27,892 nt of DNA from Clostridiales bacterium UBA1758 (GCA_002315595.1 DCHG01000003.1:846-28737), one strand, 5' to 3'. Positions 7,807 through 16,065 are shown, counted from the stretch's first letter. A program made the numbers and translations. Notes: generated by a model from the sequence alone, not told the origin.

Positions 7807-8049
7807 TCAATCGGCAAGATAACTCTTGACAAGTTCCTGCAAGAGTTCGTCACGGTCAATCTTTCGAATCAGGCTACGTGCGTTGTTATGATTGGTAATA
7901 TATGTCGGATCCTCGGAAAGAATGTAACCGACAATTTGGTTGATCGGATTATAACCCTTGTCTTTTAACGCGTCATACACCTGAGTGAGGATGAGCTTCA
8001 TCTCGTCAGCGTTATTGAAGTCAAATTTGAATTTTCTTGTATTATCCAT
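7807..8049 (-). CDS. ireB: IreB family regulatory phosphoprotein (UPF0297)
   Basis: An 80-residue protein that matches the IreB/YrzL family over its whole length: TRKFKFDF start, ILTQVYDALKDKGYNPINQIVGYILSEDPTYIT core, and NARSLIRKIDRDELLQELVKSYL end. In Enterococcus faecalis IreB is a substrate of the Ser/Thr kinase IreK and restrains cephalosporin resistance; phosphorylation is on N-terminal threonines. Here one candidate threonine (T4) is seen. The start has AGGAGGAG 8 nt upstream. In many Firmicutes this gene sits with alaS, ruvX and a DUF1292 gene; here it lies 65 nt after pheT, with only a weak candidate promoter (TTGACG, minus strand 8088-8093) in the gap. Confidence 0.93.
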   Translation of the reverse strand: MDNTRKFKFDFNNADEMKLILTQVYDALKDKGYNPINQIVGYILSEDPTYITNHNNARSLIRKIDRDELLQELVKSYLAD

Positions 8050-8114
8050 AATAAGCTCCTCCTTGTTAAATAAGCATACCGCAATTTCGTCAAAAAGTAA
8101 AGGGTTATTTTTGC

Positions 8115-10508
8115 TTATCTCAAAACCGCGTTGTGCAGGCGTTCGAGATTTTTGAGGACTTTCGTCATAATGGTGTTGGTTTCGTCATCGGTTAAGGTGC
8201 GGTCGGCGGCACGAAGTGTCAGCGAGTAGGCGACGCTCTTTTTGTCGGCAGAGATCTGTTCGCCGGTGTAAACATCAAACAGTTTCAACGCTTCCAATGC
8301 GTTGCCGGCGTACTGACGGATTGTCTTTTCAAGTTCGGCAACCGGGATGGCACGGTCGCAAATGACGGCGATGTCACGCGAAACAGCCGGGAACTTCGGC
8401 AACGGAACATACTGAGATTCCGGGGCGAGATTTTCAAGAATGAGAGCAAAGTCGATTTCGGCGACATATGCGTCCGCACCGAGACCGAAAGTATCGGTGA
8501 CCAGCGGATGAACCTGACCGATGATGCCGACCTTGACATCATCGCAGTATACGTCGGCGGTTCGACCGGGGTGATAGGACGGGTGGGTGGTGTTTGCGAC
8601 GAAGGAAAGCGGCTTTGCACCGACGGCTTTCATTACCGCGATCAGGTCGCCCTTGATTTGGAAAAAGTCACCGCAGTTATAACTGCCCATAATAAGAACG
8701 GGGCGTTCATCGGGAAGTTTGGTCGGATCGACTTCGCCGGATTGCGTCAGCACGGGGACATAGATGTTGCCGAGTTCACAAAGTGCGGCGGACGGATTGC
8801 GGTAATTGAAGTTTCTTGCAAGAGCGTCGAGCATCGACGGCAGAAGGACTGTACGCATAACGCTGGTTTCCGCACCAAGCGGGTTGGTAATGCGGACGAC
8901 TTTGCGGAGTTCGGAATCCGCAGGAATGGAGATCATATCGAGGTATTTCGGATCGACGAAGGAATAGGTCTGCGCTTCACTGTATCCGACGGCACGGCAG
9001 GCGTCGATTGCGGCACTCTGTTTGAGTTGTGCAAGCGTATAAGCACCCTGCGGTGTTTTGCCCTTCGGAAGCGTGGACGGAATGGTGTTATAACCGTGCA
9101 GTCTTGCGATTTCTTCGGCGATGTCCGCGCCGCATTCGACATCGGTACGCCATGAAGGAACGGTGATGATGCCGTCGTTGACCTTGAACTCAAACAGTTT
9201 GAGAATACGGATCATTTCGGCTTCGTCGAGATCGGTACCAAGCAGACGATTGATGTAGGCAACGTCGAGTTTGATCTTTTTCGGCTCATAGCCTGCATTG
9301 TCGATGTCGATCAATCCGCCGACAACAGTACCCGCACCGAGTTGTTCGACAAGTTGGCAGGCACGAAGTAGAGCGGGCATCGTGTTTCTGGAATCGAGTC
9401 CTTTTTCGAAACGGCCGGAGGATTCCGTGCGCATTCCGAGTTTTTGTGCGGTAATACGGATAGAAGCACCGAAGAAGTTCGCACTTTCAAAAACGATGGT
9501 CTTCGTTGCGTCGGTGATTTCACTGTTTGCACCACCCATTACGCCGGCGACGGCGACTGGACGGGTTTCGTCGGCGATGACGAGCATGGTTTCGTCGAGT
9601 TTGCGGTCAGCGTCATCGAGGGTGGAGATGACTTCGCCTTTGTTTGCACGGCGGACATTGATATGACCGCTTGTCAGGCAGGCGTAGTCAAATGCGTGCA
9701 TCGGCTGACCGTATTCGAGCATCACGTAGTTGGTGATATCGACGATATTGTTGATCGGACGAACACCGCTTGCATAAAGGCGCGCACGGAGCCACAGCGG
9801 GGAAGGGGCGATCTTAACATCCTTAATCATTTTCGCGGTGTAACGCGGGCAAAGTTTCGGTTCATCAACGGAAACGGAGAGATACTTTTTGATTTCGTCG
9901 CTGTCGGCATAAACGGGAAGTTTGCCGAAATCGGCGGTCTTTCCGTAGGTTGCGGCGGCTTCACGACCGAGACCGATGGCGGACAGGCAGTCCGGACGGT
10001 TAGAGGTGATTTCGAAGTCCACAACATAGTCGTCAAGACGGTAAACTTTGCGAATATCTTCGCCGAGTTCACATTCTTCTTCGATCAAAAGAATTCCGTT
10101 CGGGTTTGCATACGGAACATCGTTGACCGTCAGATTTAATTCACCGATGGAGCAAAGCATTCCCTGGGATTCCACACCACGGAGTTTGCCGGTCTTGATC
10201 TTTTTGCCACCGGGCAGAAGACTGCCGTCAAGGGCGACCGGGACAAGTGCGCCGGGGACGACATTGTCGGCGCCGGTGACGATCTGCAACTGCCTGTCGC
10301 CGACATCGATCTGACAGATGACGAGTTTATCGGCGTCGGGATGACGGTCGACGGAAAGAACTTTGCCGACGACAACATTTTGAATTTCTTCGCCAAGATA
10401 TTCCATACTTTCGACTTTGGAGCCGGACATAGTCATATCTGCGATAAATTGATGCGGATCAACCTCGATGCCGGAATAGGAGGTCATCCAACTCATAGGA
10501 AGTTTCAT
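8115..10508 (-). CDS. pheT: Phenylalanine-tRNA ligase beta subunit
   Basis: A full-length 797-residue PheT, pairing with PheS as the alpha2-beta2 enzyme that charges tRNA-Phe. Domains in order: N-terminal PLSWMTSY-like start, OB-fold tRNA-binding (EMAP-like) domain about 40-150 (VVVGKVLSVDRHPDADKL, GMLCSIGELNL), B3/4 editing domain about 210-385 (YTAKMIKDV, RPINNIVDITNYVMLEYGQP, ESANFFGASIR), B5 domain about 405-475, catalytic-like core, and C-terminal FDX-ACB anticodon-binding domain about 705-797 (FPAVSRDIAVICD). The start has AAGGAG 9 nt upstream and lies 17 nt after the pheS stop. Nothing is missing compared with the family. Confidence 0.98.
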   Translation of the reverse strand: MKLPMSWMTSYSGIEVDPHQFIADMTMSGSKVESMEYLGEEIQNVVVGKVLSVDRHPDADKLVICQIDVGDRQLQIVTGADNVVPGALVPVALDGSLLPGGKKIKTGKLRGVESQGMLCSIGELNLTVNDVPYANPNGILLIEEECELGEDIRKVYRLDDYVVDFEITSNRPDCLSAIGLGREAAATYGKTADFGKLPVYADSDEIKKYLSVSVDEPKLCPRYTAKMIKDVKIAPSPLWLRARLYASGVRPINNIVDITNYVMLEYGQPMHAFDYACLTSGHINVRRANKGEVISTLDDADRKLDETMLVIADETRPVAVAGVMGGANSEITDATKTIVFESANFFGASIRITAQKLGMRTESSGRFEKGLDSRNTMPALLRACQLVEQLGAGTVVGGLIDIDNAGYEPKKIKLDVAYINRLLGTDLDEAEMIRILKLFEFKVNDGIITVPSWRTDVECGADIAEEIARLHGYNTIPSTLPKGKTPQGAYTLAQLKQSAAIDACRAVGYSEAQTYSFVDPKYLDMISIPADSELRKVVRITNPLGAETSVMRTVLLPSMLDALARNFNYRNPSAALCELGNIYVPVLTQSGEVDPTKLPDERPVLIMGSYNCGDFFQIKGDLIAVMKAVGAKPLSFVANTTHPSYHPGRTADVYCDDVKVGIIGQVHPLVTDTFGLGADAYVAEIDFALILENLAPESQYVPLPKFPAVSRDIAVICDRAIPVAELEKTIRQYAGNALEALKLFDVYTGEQISADKKSVAYSLTLRAADRTLTDDETNTIMTKVLKNLERLHNAVLR

Positions 10509-10525
10509 TGTTTTCGGCTCCTTTC

Positions 10526-11548
10526 TTAAAACTGCCCGAGGAAACGGGTATCATTTTCGAAGAACATACGCAGGTCACCGATCTGATAACGGCGCATGGT
10601 AATGCGTTCCAGACCGATGCCGAAGGCGTAGCCCGAATACTTATTCGGATCGATGTTGCAGGTTTCAAGGACTCTCGGGTGAACCATTCCGGCACCGAGC
10701 AGTTCGATCCAACCTTCGTTTTTGCACAGACGGCATCCTTTTCCGTGACAGTTAAAGCACTGAATGTCCATTTCCGCGCTCGGTTCGGTGAACGGGAAGT
10801 GGTGGGGACGGAAGCGGCAGACGACATCTTCACCATAAAGGCGTTTTGCAAAGACTTCGAGCGTGCCTTTCAGGTCCGCCATGCTGATGCCTTCGTCGAC
10901 GACAAGACCTTCGATTTGGTGAAACATCGGGCTATGAGTGGCGTCGAGAGCGTCACTGCGGTAAACGCGCCCCGGCGCAATGATACGGATCGGAGGCTTG
11001 TGATTTTCCATATATCGGATCTGACAACTCGAAGTTTGGGTGCGAAGAAGGACATTTTCGGAAATATAAAAGGTGTCCTGCGTGTCACGGGCGGGGTGAT
11101 CTTTCGGAATGTTAAGTGCTTCAAAGTTGTAATAGTCATATTCAACTTCCGGGCCGTCGGCGACGGAGAAGCCCATTCCGAGGAAGATTTGTTTGGTTTC
11201 ATCGAGAACGATGCTCATCGGGTGTTTGTGACCGATGCAGACGTCTTCGCCGGGCATGGTGACGTCAATGGTTTCACGGGAAAGACGGTGATTGAGTTCC
11301 GCGGACTGTAAAGCGGTCGCCGCCTTCGAGATCTCGCCTTCAAGATAGGCACGGACGTCGTTGGCGAGTTGTCCCATTGCAGGACGGAGATCGGCAGAAA
11401 GGGAGCCCATCTGTTTGAGCAGGGAAGTGAGTTGACCTTTTTTGCCGAGAAAAGAAACACGAATATTTTCCAAATCGGAAAGGTTTGTTGCGTTTTTCAG
11501 AGCGTCAACGGCGGCAAGCCTGATTTGCTCTATTTGGTCTTTCATCAT
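10526..11548 (-). CDS. pheS: Phenylalanine-tRNA ligase alpha subunit
   Basis: A 340-residue class II synthetase alpha subunit. The N-terminal coiled coil (residues 1-90, FLGKKGQLTSLLKQMG) is followed by the catalytic domain with motif 1, THSPMFHQIEGLVVDEG, motif 2 (FRPHHFPFTEPSAEMDI) and motif 3 (GIGLERITMRRYQIGDLR). Residues about 280-298 hold a four-cysteine knuckle (CFNCHGKGCRLC), a known variant in many bacterial PheS proteins that may bind zinc. The start has GGAG upstream. The T-box leader lies immediately upstream, so expression should rise when uncharged tRNA-Phe accumulates. Confidence 0.98.
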   Translation of the reverse strand: MMKDQIEQIRLAAVDALKNATNLSDLENIRVSFLGKKGQLTSLLKQMGSLSADLRPAMGQLANDVRAYLEGEISKAATALQSAELNHRLSRETIDVTMPGEDVCIGHKHPMSIVLDETKQIFLGMGFSVADGPEVEYDYYNFEALNIPKDHPARDTQDTFYISENVLLRTQTSSCQIRYMENHKPPIRIIAPGRVYRSDALDATHSPMFHQIEGLVVDEGISMADLKGTLEVFAKRLYGEDVVCRFRPHHFPFTEPSAEMDIQCFNCHGKGCRLCKNEGWIELLGAGMVHPRVLETCNIDPNKYSGYAFGIGLERITMRRYQIGDLRMFFENDTRFLGQF

Positions 11549-11602
11549 GGCAAACTCTCCTATACATAATTTTTACCCGAATTGAATGAACTTTACGACA
11601 AA

Positions 11603-11870
11603 AATAAAAAAACCCCATCCCAACAACTGGGACGAGGAAACCCCGCGGTACCACCCGAATTCGCGGCAGAAGCCGCCTTAACCATGCTGTCACATGGTGC
11701 CCGATAACGGTGGGAACCGTGGAACCCTACTGGGAAAACCGTTGAGGCCCAAACTCACGAGGGAACTTCATCAGACCATCCGACATCGTTTTTCCAGCAC
11801 CAACGACTCTCTATGGACGGATTCAGCCGATTACTTTTCTCGGTCATCGTTTATTTCTGTCATTGAATAT
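11603..11870 (-). ncRNA. T-box riboswitch leader (tRNA-Phe) of pheST
   Basis: The minus-strand leader holds the canonical T-box sequence GGGTGGTACCGCG (around 11644-11656) and, 20 nt later, a terminator stem (CCTCGTCCCA with TGGGATGGGG, 11613-11640) followed by T7. Stem I includes an AGTAA box, a GCTG (GNUG) motif and a specifier bulge in which UUC (11763-11765) is the likely Phe codon, matching the downstream synthetase. Uncharged tRNA-Phe should pair with UUC and, through its CCA end, with the T-box, favouring the antiterminator. The exact 5' end is set by the promoter at 11876-11904. Confidence 0.94.
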
Positions 11871-11875
11871 ATGTC

Positions 11876-11904
11876 ATTATACCGCTTTTTCAAAAGAAAG
11901 TCAA
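11876..11904 (-). promoter_or_regulatory. Promoter of the T-box/pheST operon
   Basis: Minus strand: TTGACT (11899-11904), 17-bp spacer, perfect TATAAT (11876-11881). The transcript should start near 11869, just before stem I of the T-box. Confidence 0.9.
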
Positions 11905-11962
11905 TAAGAAATCGAAAAAAACGCAAAAACTTCGGTTTTCGGGAACAAAAAGTGAAAAACTA

Positions 11963-11991
11963 TTGCATTGTTGTAAAAAGTGGAGTATAAT
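11963..11991 (+). promoter_or_regulatory. Promoter of the CarD-like gene
   Basis: TTGCAT (11963-11968), 17-bp spacer, perfect TATAAT (11986-11991). It is divergent from the pheST promoter, with 58 bp between the two -35 elements. Confidence 0.85.
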
Positions 11992-12046
11992 GAAAACAAT
12001 CAAAAGACGTTCTTTGTGCATTTTTACCTGAAAGGCGGGAGACGTT

Positions 12047-12535
12047 TTGTATAACATCGGGGAAGCAGTCGTGCATCCGATGCACGGGGCAGGCGTAATT
12101 ACGGATATTGAAGAAGCCAAGATCGGCGGCGAAATAATTCGGTACTATGTGATCAGCATTCCGATTGGCGAAATGCTTGTCAAAGTGCCTGTGGATCACT
12201 GTGACGAGGTCGGGATGCGTCCTGTAATCTCGCCGGAAACGGCGGATGAAATGTTGGTGAAAATGCAGAATGTCGATGGAGTTCAAACGAGCAACTGGAA
12301 CAAACGCTACCGCGAGAATGTAATGCACATCAAAAGCGGTAATATTTTGGAGGTCGCAAGCGTTATCAAGGGACTTGCTCATCGCGATGCGACAAAGGGA
12401 CTGTCGACGGGGGAACGCAAAATGCTCTACACCGCAAGACAGATCATCGTTTCCGAATTTATGCTTTCAAAACAATTGGGATTTGATGAGGTCACGAAAA
12501 CGATCGACGGGATCTTGGGCGTAAAGGCAGGGTAA
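12047..12535 (+). CDS. CarD/CdnL-TRCF family transcription regulator
   Basis: A 162-residue protein. The N-terminal 65 residues (YNIGEAVVHPMHGAGVITDIEE, then YYVISIPIGEMLVKVPVD) form the Tudor-like RNA-polymerase-interacting domain shared by CarD, CdnL and Mfd; the rest is the helical C-terminal domain with KSGNILEVASVIKGLAHRD and LSTGERKMLYTARQIIVSEFM. Members bind the RNAP beta subunit and steady open promoter complexes, especially at stable-RNA promoters. The start is TTG at 12047, preceded by GCGGGAG; the family N-terminus aligns from there, and no ATG is suitable. It is single-gene, with a consensus promoter and a strong hairpin after it. Confidence 0.93.
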   Translation: MYNIGEAVVHPMHGAGVITDIEEAKIGGEIIRYYVISIPIGEMLVKVPVDHCDEVGMRPVISPETADEMLVKMQNVDGVQTSNWNKRYRENVMHIKSGNILEVASVIKGLAHRDATKGLSTGERKMLYTARQIIVSEFMLSKQLGFDEVTKTIDGILGVKAG

Positions 12536-12539
12536 TAAA

Positions 12540-12580
12540 CAGCGTGGAAGAAAAATTCTTCCACGCTGATATTTTTATTT
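12540..12580 (+). terminator. Terminator between the CarD-like gene and ispF
   Basis: A 13-bp perfect stem (12540-12552 with 12556-12568) with a 3-nt loop, followed by ATATTTTTATTT on the plus strand. The minus-strand side has a weak T-rich tail (GTTTATTA), so it may also end the ispF transcript. Confidence 0.85.
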
Positions 12581-13048
12581 GTTTTCGATCAGGCACACGG
12601 CGTGTGCGGCAATGCCTTCGCCGCTTCCCGTGAAGCCGAGGTGTTCTTCCGTGGTTGCCTTGATGTTGATATTTGACAGATCGGTTTTCAGGACCGCGGC
12701 AATATTTTCACGCATTTTCGGGATGAACGGGGCTAATTTCGGCGCCTGCGCAATAATGGTCACATCAATATTTCCGACGCGATAGCCGGATTTTTCCACT
12801 TGCTTTGCAACATTTTCGAGTAATTTAATGCTTGAAATGCCCAAATATGCGTCGTCGCTATCCGGGAAAAGTTTGCCGATGTCACCCAGGGCGGCGGCAC
12901 CGAGCAAGGCATCCATGACCGCGTGAAGCATCACATCCGCGTCACTGTGACCAAGAAGACCGACCGTATGGGGAATTACCACACCGCCGAGGATGAGTTT
13001 TCGCCCTTCCACCAGCCGGTGAACATCATATCCATGACCAATTCTCAT
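12575..13048 (-). CDS. ispF: 2-C-methyl-D-erythritol 2,4-cyclodiphosphate synthase
   Basis: A 157-residue IspF, the step of the MEP isoprenoid pathway that converts CDP-ME 2-phosphate to the cyclic diphosphate. It shows the metal-binding GYDVHRL (Asp8, His10), LGHSDADVMLHAVMDALLGAAALGDIGKLFPDSD and the substrate-loop TTEEHLGFTG. Length and residues are standard. It overlaps ispD by 4 nt and has GGAGG upstream within the ispD end. The pair makes a compact ispDF unit. Confidence 0.98.
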   Translation of the reverse strand: MRIGHGYDVHRLVEGRKLILGGVVIPHTVGLLGHSDADVMLHAVMDALLGAAALGDIGKLFPDSDDAYLGISSIKLLENVAKQVEKSGYRVGNIDVTIIAQAPKLAPFIPKMRENIAAVLKTDLSNINIKATTEEHLGFTGSGEGIAAHAVCLIENK

Positions 13049-13782
13049 TGATTTCCTCCGATTTGTTGATAAATGATCCGTGCCAATGTGAGGTCATCGG
13101 TGGTCGTGATTTTCAAATTGATCGGGGAACCGTCGACGATGCTGACTTTAACACCCATGGCTTCCAGTGCGGACGCGTCGTCCGTCATTTCAACACCGTT
13201 TTTGCGGGCGTTTTCCAACGCACAACGGAGCAAATCCGCGTCAAAAACCTGTGGCGTCTGCGCACGCCATATACCCGTACGCTTGACGGTGCGGGTGATG
13301 TTGCCGTCTACGACGCGTTTGAGTGTGTCACTGACGGGAATGGCGAGAATTGCCGCGTTTGTTTGTTTGGCTACGCCAACGACATTGTCGATCAGTTCCG
13401 CCGTGACAAGTGGGCGTGCGGCGTCGTGTACAGCGACGAATTCGGAATTCTTCGGCATGGCACGCAGTCCGCACTGAACGGATTCTGCTCGGCTGTTGCC
13501 GCCTTCGACGATTGCGGTGACCTTTTTGATGCTGTATTTTTGGCAAAGTTCACGGAAAATTTTGATTTTTTCCTGCCTTGTGACGATGACGATGTGATCC
13601 ACGGATCCCGCACTTTCGCAAGCCTGTAATGTACGGATGACGACGGGTGCGCCACCGAGATCTTCAAGCATTTTGTCGACGCCCTTCATTCTTGTCGAGG
13701 ATCCCGCCGCAGGCAGAATGACCGTCACCTGAGGGCTCAAAGCCTTTTCGGCTCTATTGAAAAAGCGCATTATTTTGTCCAT
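13045..13782 (-). CDS. ispD: 2-C-methyl-D-erythritol 4-phosphate cytidylyltransferase
   Basis: A 245-residue IspD, which joins CTP to MEP. The nucleotide-binding loop LPAAGSSTRMKGVDK (about 24-38), AVHDAARPLV (about 118-127), ARAQTPQ-like RAQTPQVFD and TDDASALEAMG are all seen. About 17 extra residues precede the conserved loop; a start at the in-frame ATG 13770 would shorten this. It overlaps the upstream ECF gene stop by one base (TGATG) and lacks a good ribosome site, which points to translational coupling. Confidence 0.97.
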   Translation of the reverse strand: MDKIMRFFNRAEKALSPQVTVILPAAGSSTRMKGVDKMLEDLGGAPVVIRTLQACESAGSVDHIVIVTRQEKIKIFRELCQKYSIKKVTAIVEGGNSRAESVQCGLRAMPKNSEFVAVHDAARPLVTAELIDNVVGVAKQTNAAILAIPVSDTLKRVVDGNITRTVKRTGIWRAQTPQVFDADLLRCALENARKNGVEMTDDASALEAMGVKVSIVDGSPINLKITTTDDLTLARIIYQQIGGNQ

Positions 13783-14387
13783 CAGTTTTTGTTCATAAAG
13801 TGATCAAGTGCCTTTGCAATTGCCGTTGATGCGACAAAGCAGACGCAGGCTTCGATCAAACCGTTGATACCGACAAAAGAGATGAGAAACGGGAAAAGAC
13901 TCTTTCCCGCATCATTCGCCCAACCGAGCATCGTGTCATTGAAGCAGGCGACAAGATAACCGAGAAAAAATACGGTATTCATCAAAGGTCCCGCGATACC
14001 GGTAATGCCGTAACTGACGAGTTTCGTGCGATCGATGGCGTTGAGTTTTTTGAAAAGCAAGCCCGCAAGCCAACCCATATAAATTCTGCCGGTCATGCAG
14101 GTCAAAAAGGTACCGAGTGGATTGGTGGCGAGAAGAACTGCGCCGAAGGCGCTCATCCCAAAGCACTGTATAAAACTCACTGCACCGAAAAATGCGCCCA
14201 GGATTGCACCCGCACTCGGTCCCATGATGATGGCACCGACGACAACGGGTATCTGAATAAATGTGATCTCAACACCGGCGGTTTTGAAAAAACCAAGCGG
14301 CGTGAAAGCCATCAGCACGATGATTGCCGCAAGAACGGCAAGACGCACCATTCGGCGTACATCGAATTTTTTGTTGTTTGCATCCAT
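13782..14387 (-). CDS. ECF transporter substrate-binding S component
   Basis: A 201-residue integral membrane protein with about six hydrophobic segments. Its N-terminal pattern (RRMVRLAVLAAIIVLMAFTPLGF, then QIPVVVGAIIMGPSAGAILGAFFGAVS) is typical of energy-coupling-factor S components, the vitamin-capturing subunits that share an EcfA/EcfT module. The loop type is closest to pantothenate- or folate-type S proteins in my recollection, but the ligand cannot be told. Start chosen at ATG 14387, 9 nt after AAAGGA; the ATG at 14396 directly abuts that site. No EcfA/T genes are in view. It sits between the DUF6062 gene and ispD in one operon. Confidence 0.85.
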   Translation of the reverse strand: MDANNKKFDVRRMVRLAVLAAIIVLMAFTPLGFFKTAGVEITFIQIPVVVGAIIMGPSAGAILGAFFGAVSFIQCFGMSAFGAVLLATNPLGTFLTCMTGRIYMGWLAGLLFKKLNAIDRTKLVSYGITGIAGPLMNTVFFLGYLVACFNDTMLGWANDAGKSLFPFLISFVGINGLIEACVCFVASTAIAKALDHFMNKN

Positions 14388-14411
14388 TGTGATCATTCCT
14401 TTGCAATCGAC

Positions 14412-15107
14412 TTACTTTTCGTCGGGAATATATTTGCCGTTCAAAAACGAAACAGCGCGTTCAACGGAGGTTTTGGTGCGTTCATCCAACGCAACACCTG
14501 CATTTCTGTGGTCGAAACTTTTGACAAAACCGCTGACTTCATAGCGAATTGCGTCGACATAGTTGCGGGTAACGGAAGTGGTACTGTAAATAAACGCGGA
14601 GGCATCCTTTCGATTGAGTTCCGATTTTGCCGTGGCGGCAAGCATTGCAAGATGTGTCGGACAGTAGAAGGGTTGTTCACGCATTTTTTCGCGGAATTCC
14701 GTCGAACTTTGCCAAAGATAGACAATGTTATTGAGCATTTTTTGCGCCTGCGTTTCAATGCGTGAGCAGACAAAGCAGGAATTCTTTAATTCGTCAAATG
14801 ATTTTGCGGTCTTGTCCGCGTTCGGCCTGTCCGGAAGTTCATAGAGTTTGTCGCAAAGTTCACCGAGGTGGCTTTCCAAAATCAGTGCAAGACCGAGCCG
14901 ATTGTTCATTTCAAACATTGCGTTCAGGTGCTTGGAACAAAAGCCAAGACGGTTGGTTTCGATGCGGACGTCGGGTTCCATCATGGCGGCACCCATCACA
15001 TATTCAAGCGAGGATTTTTCGAGATCACCGATGAGTTTGCAGATCGGGCAACCGTGCTTTCGGTCAAAAGCCTCGTTGATCGGAATCGTATAAATGGTTT
15101 CTTTCAT
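14412..15107 (-). CDS. DUF6062-type cysteine-rich protein
   Basis: A 231-residue soluble protein with two repeated cysteine/histidine sites: HGCPICKL (about 18-25) with FCSKHL (about 56), and CFVCSRIE (about 112) with YCPTHL (about 149). Each half thus has a CxxC followed by CxxH, suggesting two treble-clef-like or zinc/iron sites. I recognise the overall pattern as the DUF6062 family, whose function is unknown. Start set at ATG 15107, with GGAGG 7 nt upstream; upstream in-frame residues lie over the promoter. It begins the four-gene unit DUF6062-ECF-ispD-ispF, with 24 nt before the ECF gene. Confidence 0.82.
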   Translation of the reverse strand: MKETIYTIPINEAFDRKHGCPICKLIGDLEKSSLEYVMGAAMMEPDVRIETNRLGFCSKHLNAMFEMNNRLGLALILESHLGELCDKLYELPDRPNADKTAKSFDELKNSCFVCSRIETQAQKMLNNIVYLWQSSTEFREKMREQPFYCPTHLAMLAATAKSELNRKDASAFIYSTTSVTRNYVDAIRYEVSGFVKSFDHRNAGVALDERTKTSVERAVSFLNGKYIPDEK

Positions 15108-15108
15108 A

Positions 15109-15137
15109 TTGTGACCTCCGACAAAATATGCTATAAT
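15109..15137 (+). promoter_or_regulatory. Promoter of the DNA glycosylase operon
   Basis: TTGTGA (15109-15114), 17-bp spacer ending in TGC, perfect TATAAT (15132-15137), an extended -10. It overlaps the leader and ribosome site of the opposite DUF6062 gene. The predicted start is near 15144. Confidence 0.75.
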
Positions 15138-15161
15138 ACGCATATCCCTTTGATTTATTCC

Positions 15162-15190
15162 ATTATAGCACCATTCTATCAAAATAACAA
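15162..15190 (-). promoter_or_regulatory. Promoter of the DUF6062-ECF-ispDF operon
   Basis: Minus strand: TTGTTA (15185-15190), 17-bp spacer ending in TGC, perfect TATAAT (15162-15167), extended -10. The predicted start is near 15155. It faces the plus promoter at 15109-15137, so the two polymerases would meet head-on. Confidence 0.75.
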
Positions 15191-15201
15191 TACGGATTGA
15201 A

Positions 15202-16050
15202 ATGACGAAAATGCGTATCTTTGAACAAAAGCCGGTAATTTTGACATCCGACACGACGGATTTTGATTTGAAAAAAACCTTTGAATGTGGACAATGCTTC
15301 CGATGGGAGCCGTTTGACGAGAATTCCTATCTCGGCGTCGTCCGGGGAAAAGTCGGAATTGTCAGACAAGAACGTAAAGGAATACTACTTTACAGCGATC
15401 ATTCCGACCTTGAAATGTGGCATCAATATTTTGATCTCGACCGCGATTATTCGATAATTCGAAAATCTGTTTCCGTGAATGATTTTATGCGAAAAGCCTG
15501 CGAAATCGGACGAGGAATTCGAATTTTACAACAAGATCCGTGGGAATCGTTATGTTCGTTTATCCTTTCGCAATGTAATCATATCACAAGGATCAAGGGG
15601 ATCATCGCACGATTGTGCGAATACTACGGAACGGCAATTGAATGTGAAGGCAAGGTGCTTTACAGTTTTCCCACACCCGAAACGATTGCGGGTTTGAATA
15701 TTTCCGACCTAGATTGCTTACGGGCGGGGTACCGTGCGAAATCTTTGCTGAATGCCGCCCGTGAGATCGCGGACGGACGGCTGAATTTTGACGATTTCGC
15801 GACAATGGACAGTGAAAATGTAATTCAAACACTCTGTAATTTGCAAGGCGTCGGACCGAAAGTCGCGTCCTGCACAATGCTATTCGGGTTACACCGAACG
15901 GATGCGTTTCCCGTCGATGTGTGGATGAAGCGTGCGGTCGACAAATATTTCGGCGGAAAAGATTTTGACGCAAACGCGGTTTTCGGCGAGAACGCGGGAA
16001 TGGCGCAACAATATATTTTTTATTTTATGAGGGAAAACAACATCAAATAG
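15202..16050 (+). CDS. OGG1-like 8-oxoguanine DNA glycosylase/AP lyase
   Basis: A 282-residue base-excision repair enzyme. The N-terminal domain (DFDLKKTFECGQCFRW) and the helix-hairpin-helix domain (SFILSQCNHITRIKGI, LQGVGPKVASCTMLFGL) match bacterial OGG1 homologues such as the Clostridium acetobutylicum enzyme. The catalytic lysine is K220 in GVGPKVA and the aspartate is D239 in FPVDVW, 19 residues apart as in human OGG1 (K249/D268). The protein should remove 8-oxoguanine opposite C. The ribosome site is weak for both ATG 15202 and ATG 15211, so the start could be 3 residues later. It heads a plus-strand operon with GH36, exonuclease and Nudix genes. Confidence 0.93.
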   Translation: MTKMRIFEQKPVILTSDTTDFDLKKTFECGQCFRWEPFDENSYLGVVRGKVGIVRQERKGILLYSDHSDLEMWHQYFDLDRDYSIIRKSVSVNDFMRKACEIGRGIRILQQDPWESLCSFILSQCNHITRIKGIIARLCEYYGTAIECEGKVLYSFPTPETIAGLNISDLDCLRAGYRAKSLLNAAREIADGRLNFDDFATMDSENVIQTLCNLQGVGPKVASCTMLFGLHRTDAFPVDVWMKRAVDKYFGGKDFDANAVFGENAGMAQQYIFYFMRENNIK

Positions 16051-16065
16051 AGCGGAGGAAAACAT

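Noticed and set aside
8508..10139. Long open frames on the plus strand opposite pheT (215 and 231 codons)
   Set aside because: They are antisense shadows of a clear, full-length pheT, have no ribosome sites and give compositionally odd proteins with no family match.
10726..10760. Four-cysteine cluster in PheS as a new insertion
   Set aside because: This knuckle (CFNCHGKGC) is a known variant of bacterial PheS and is not unusual.
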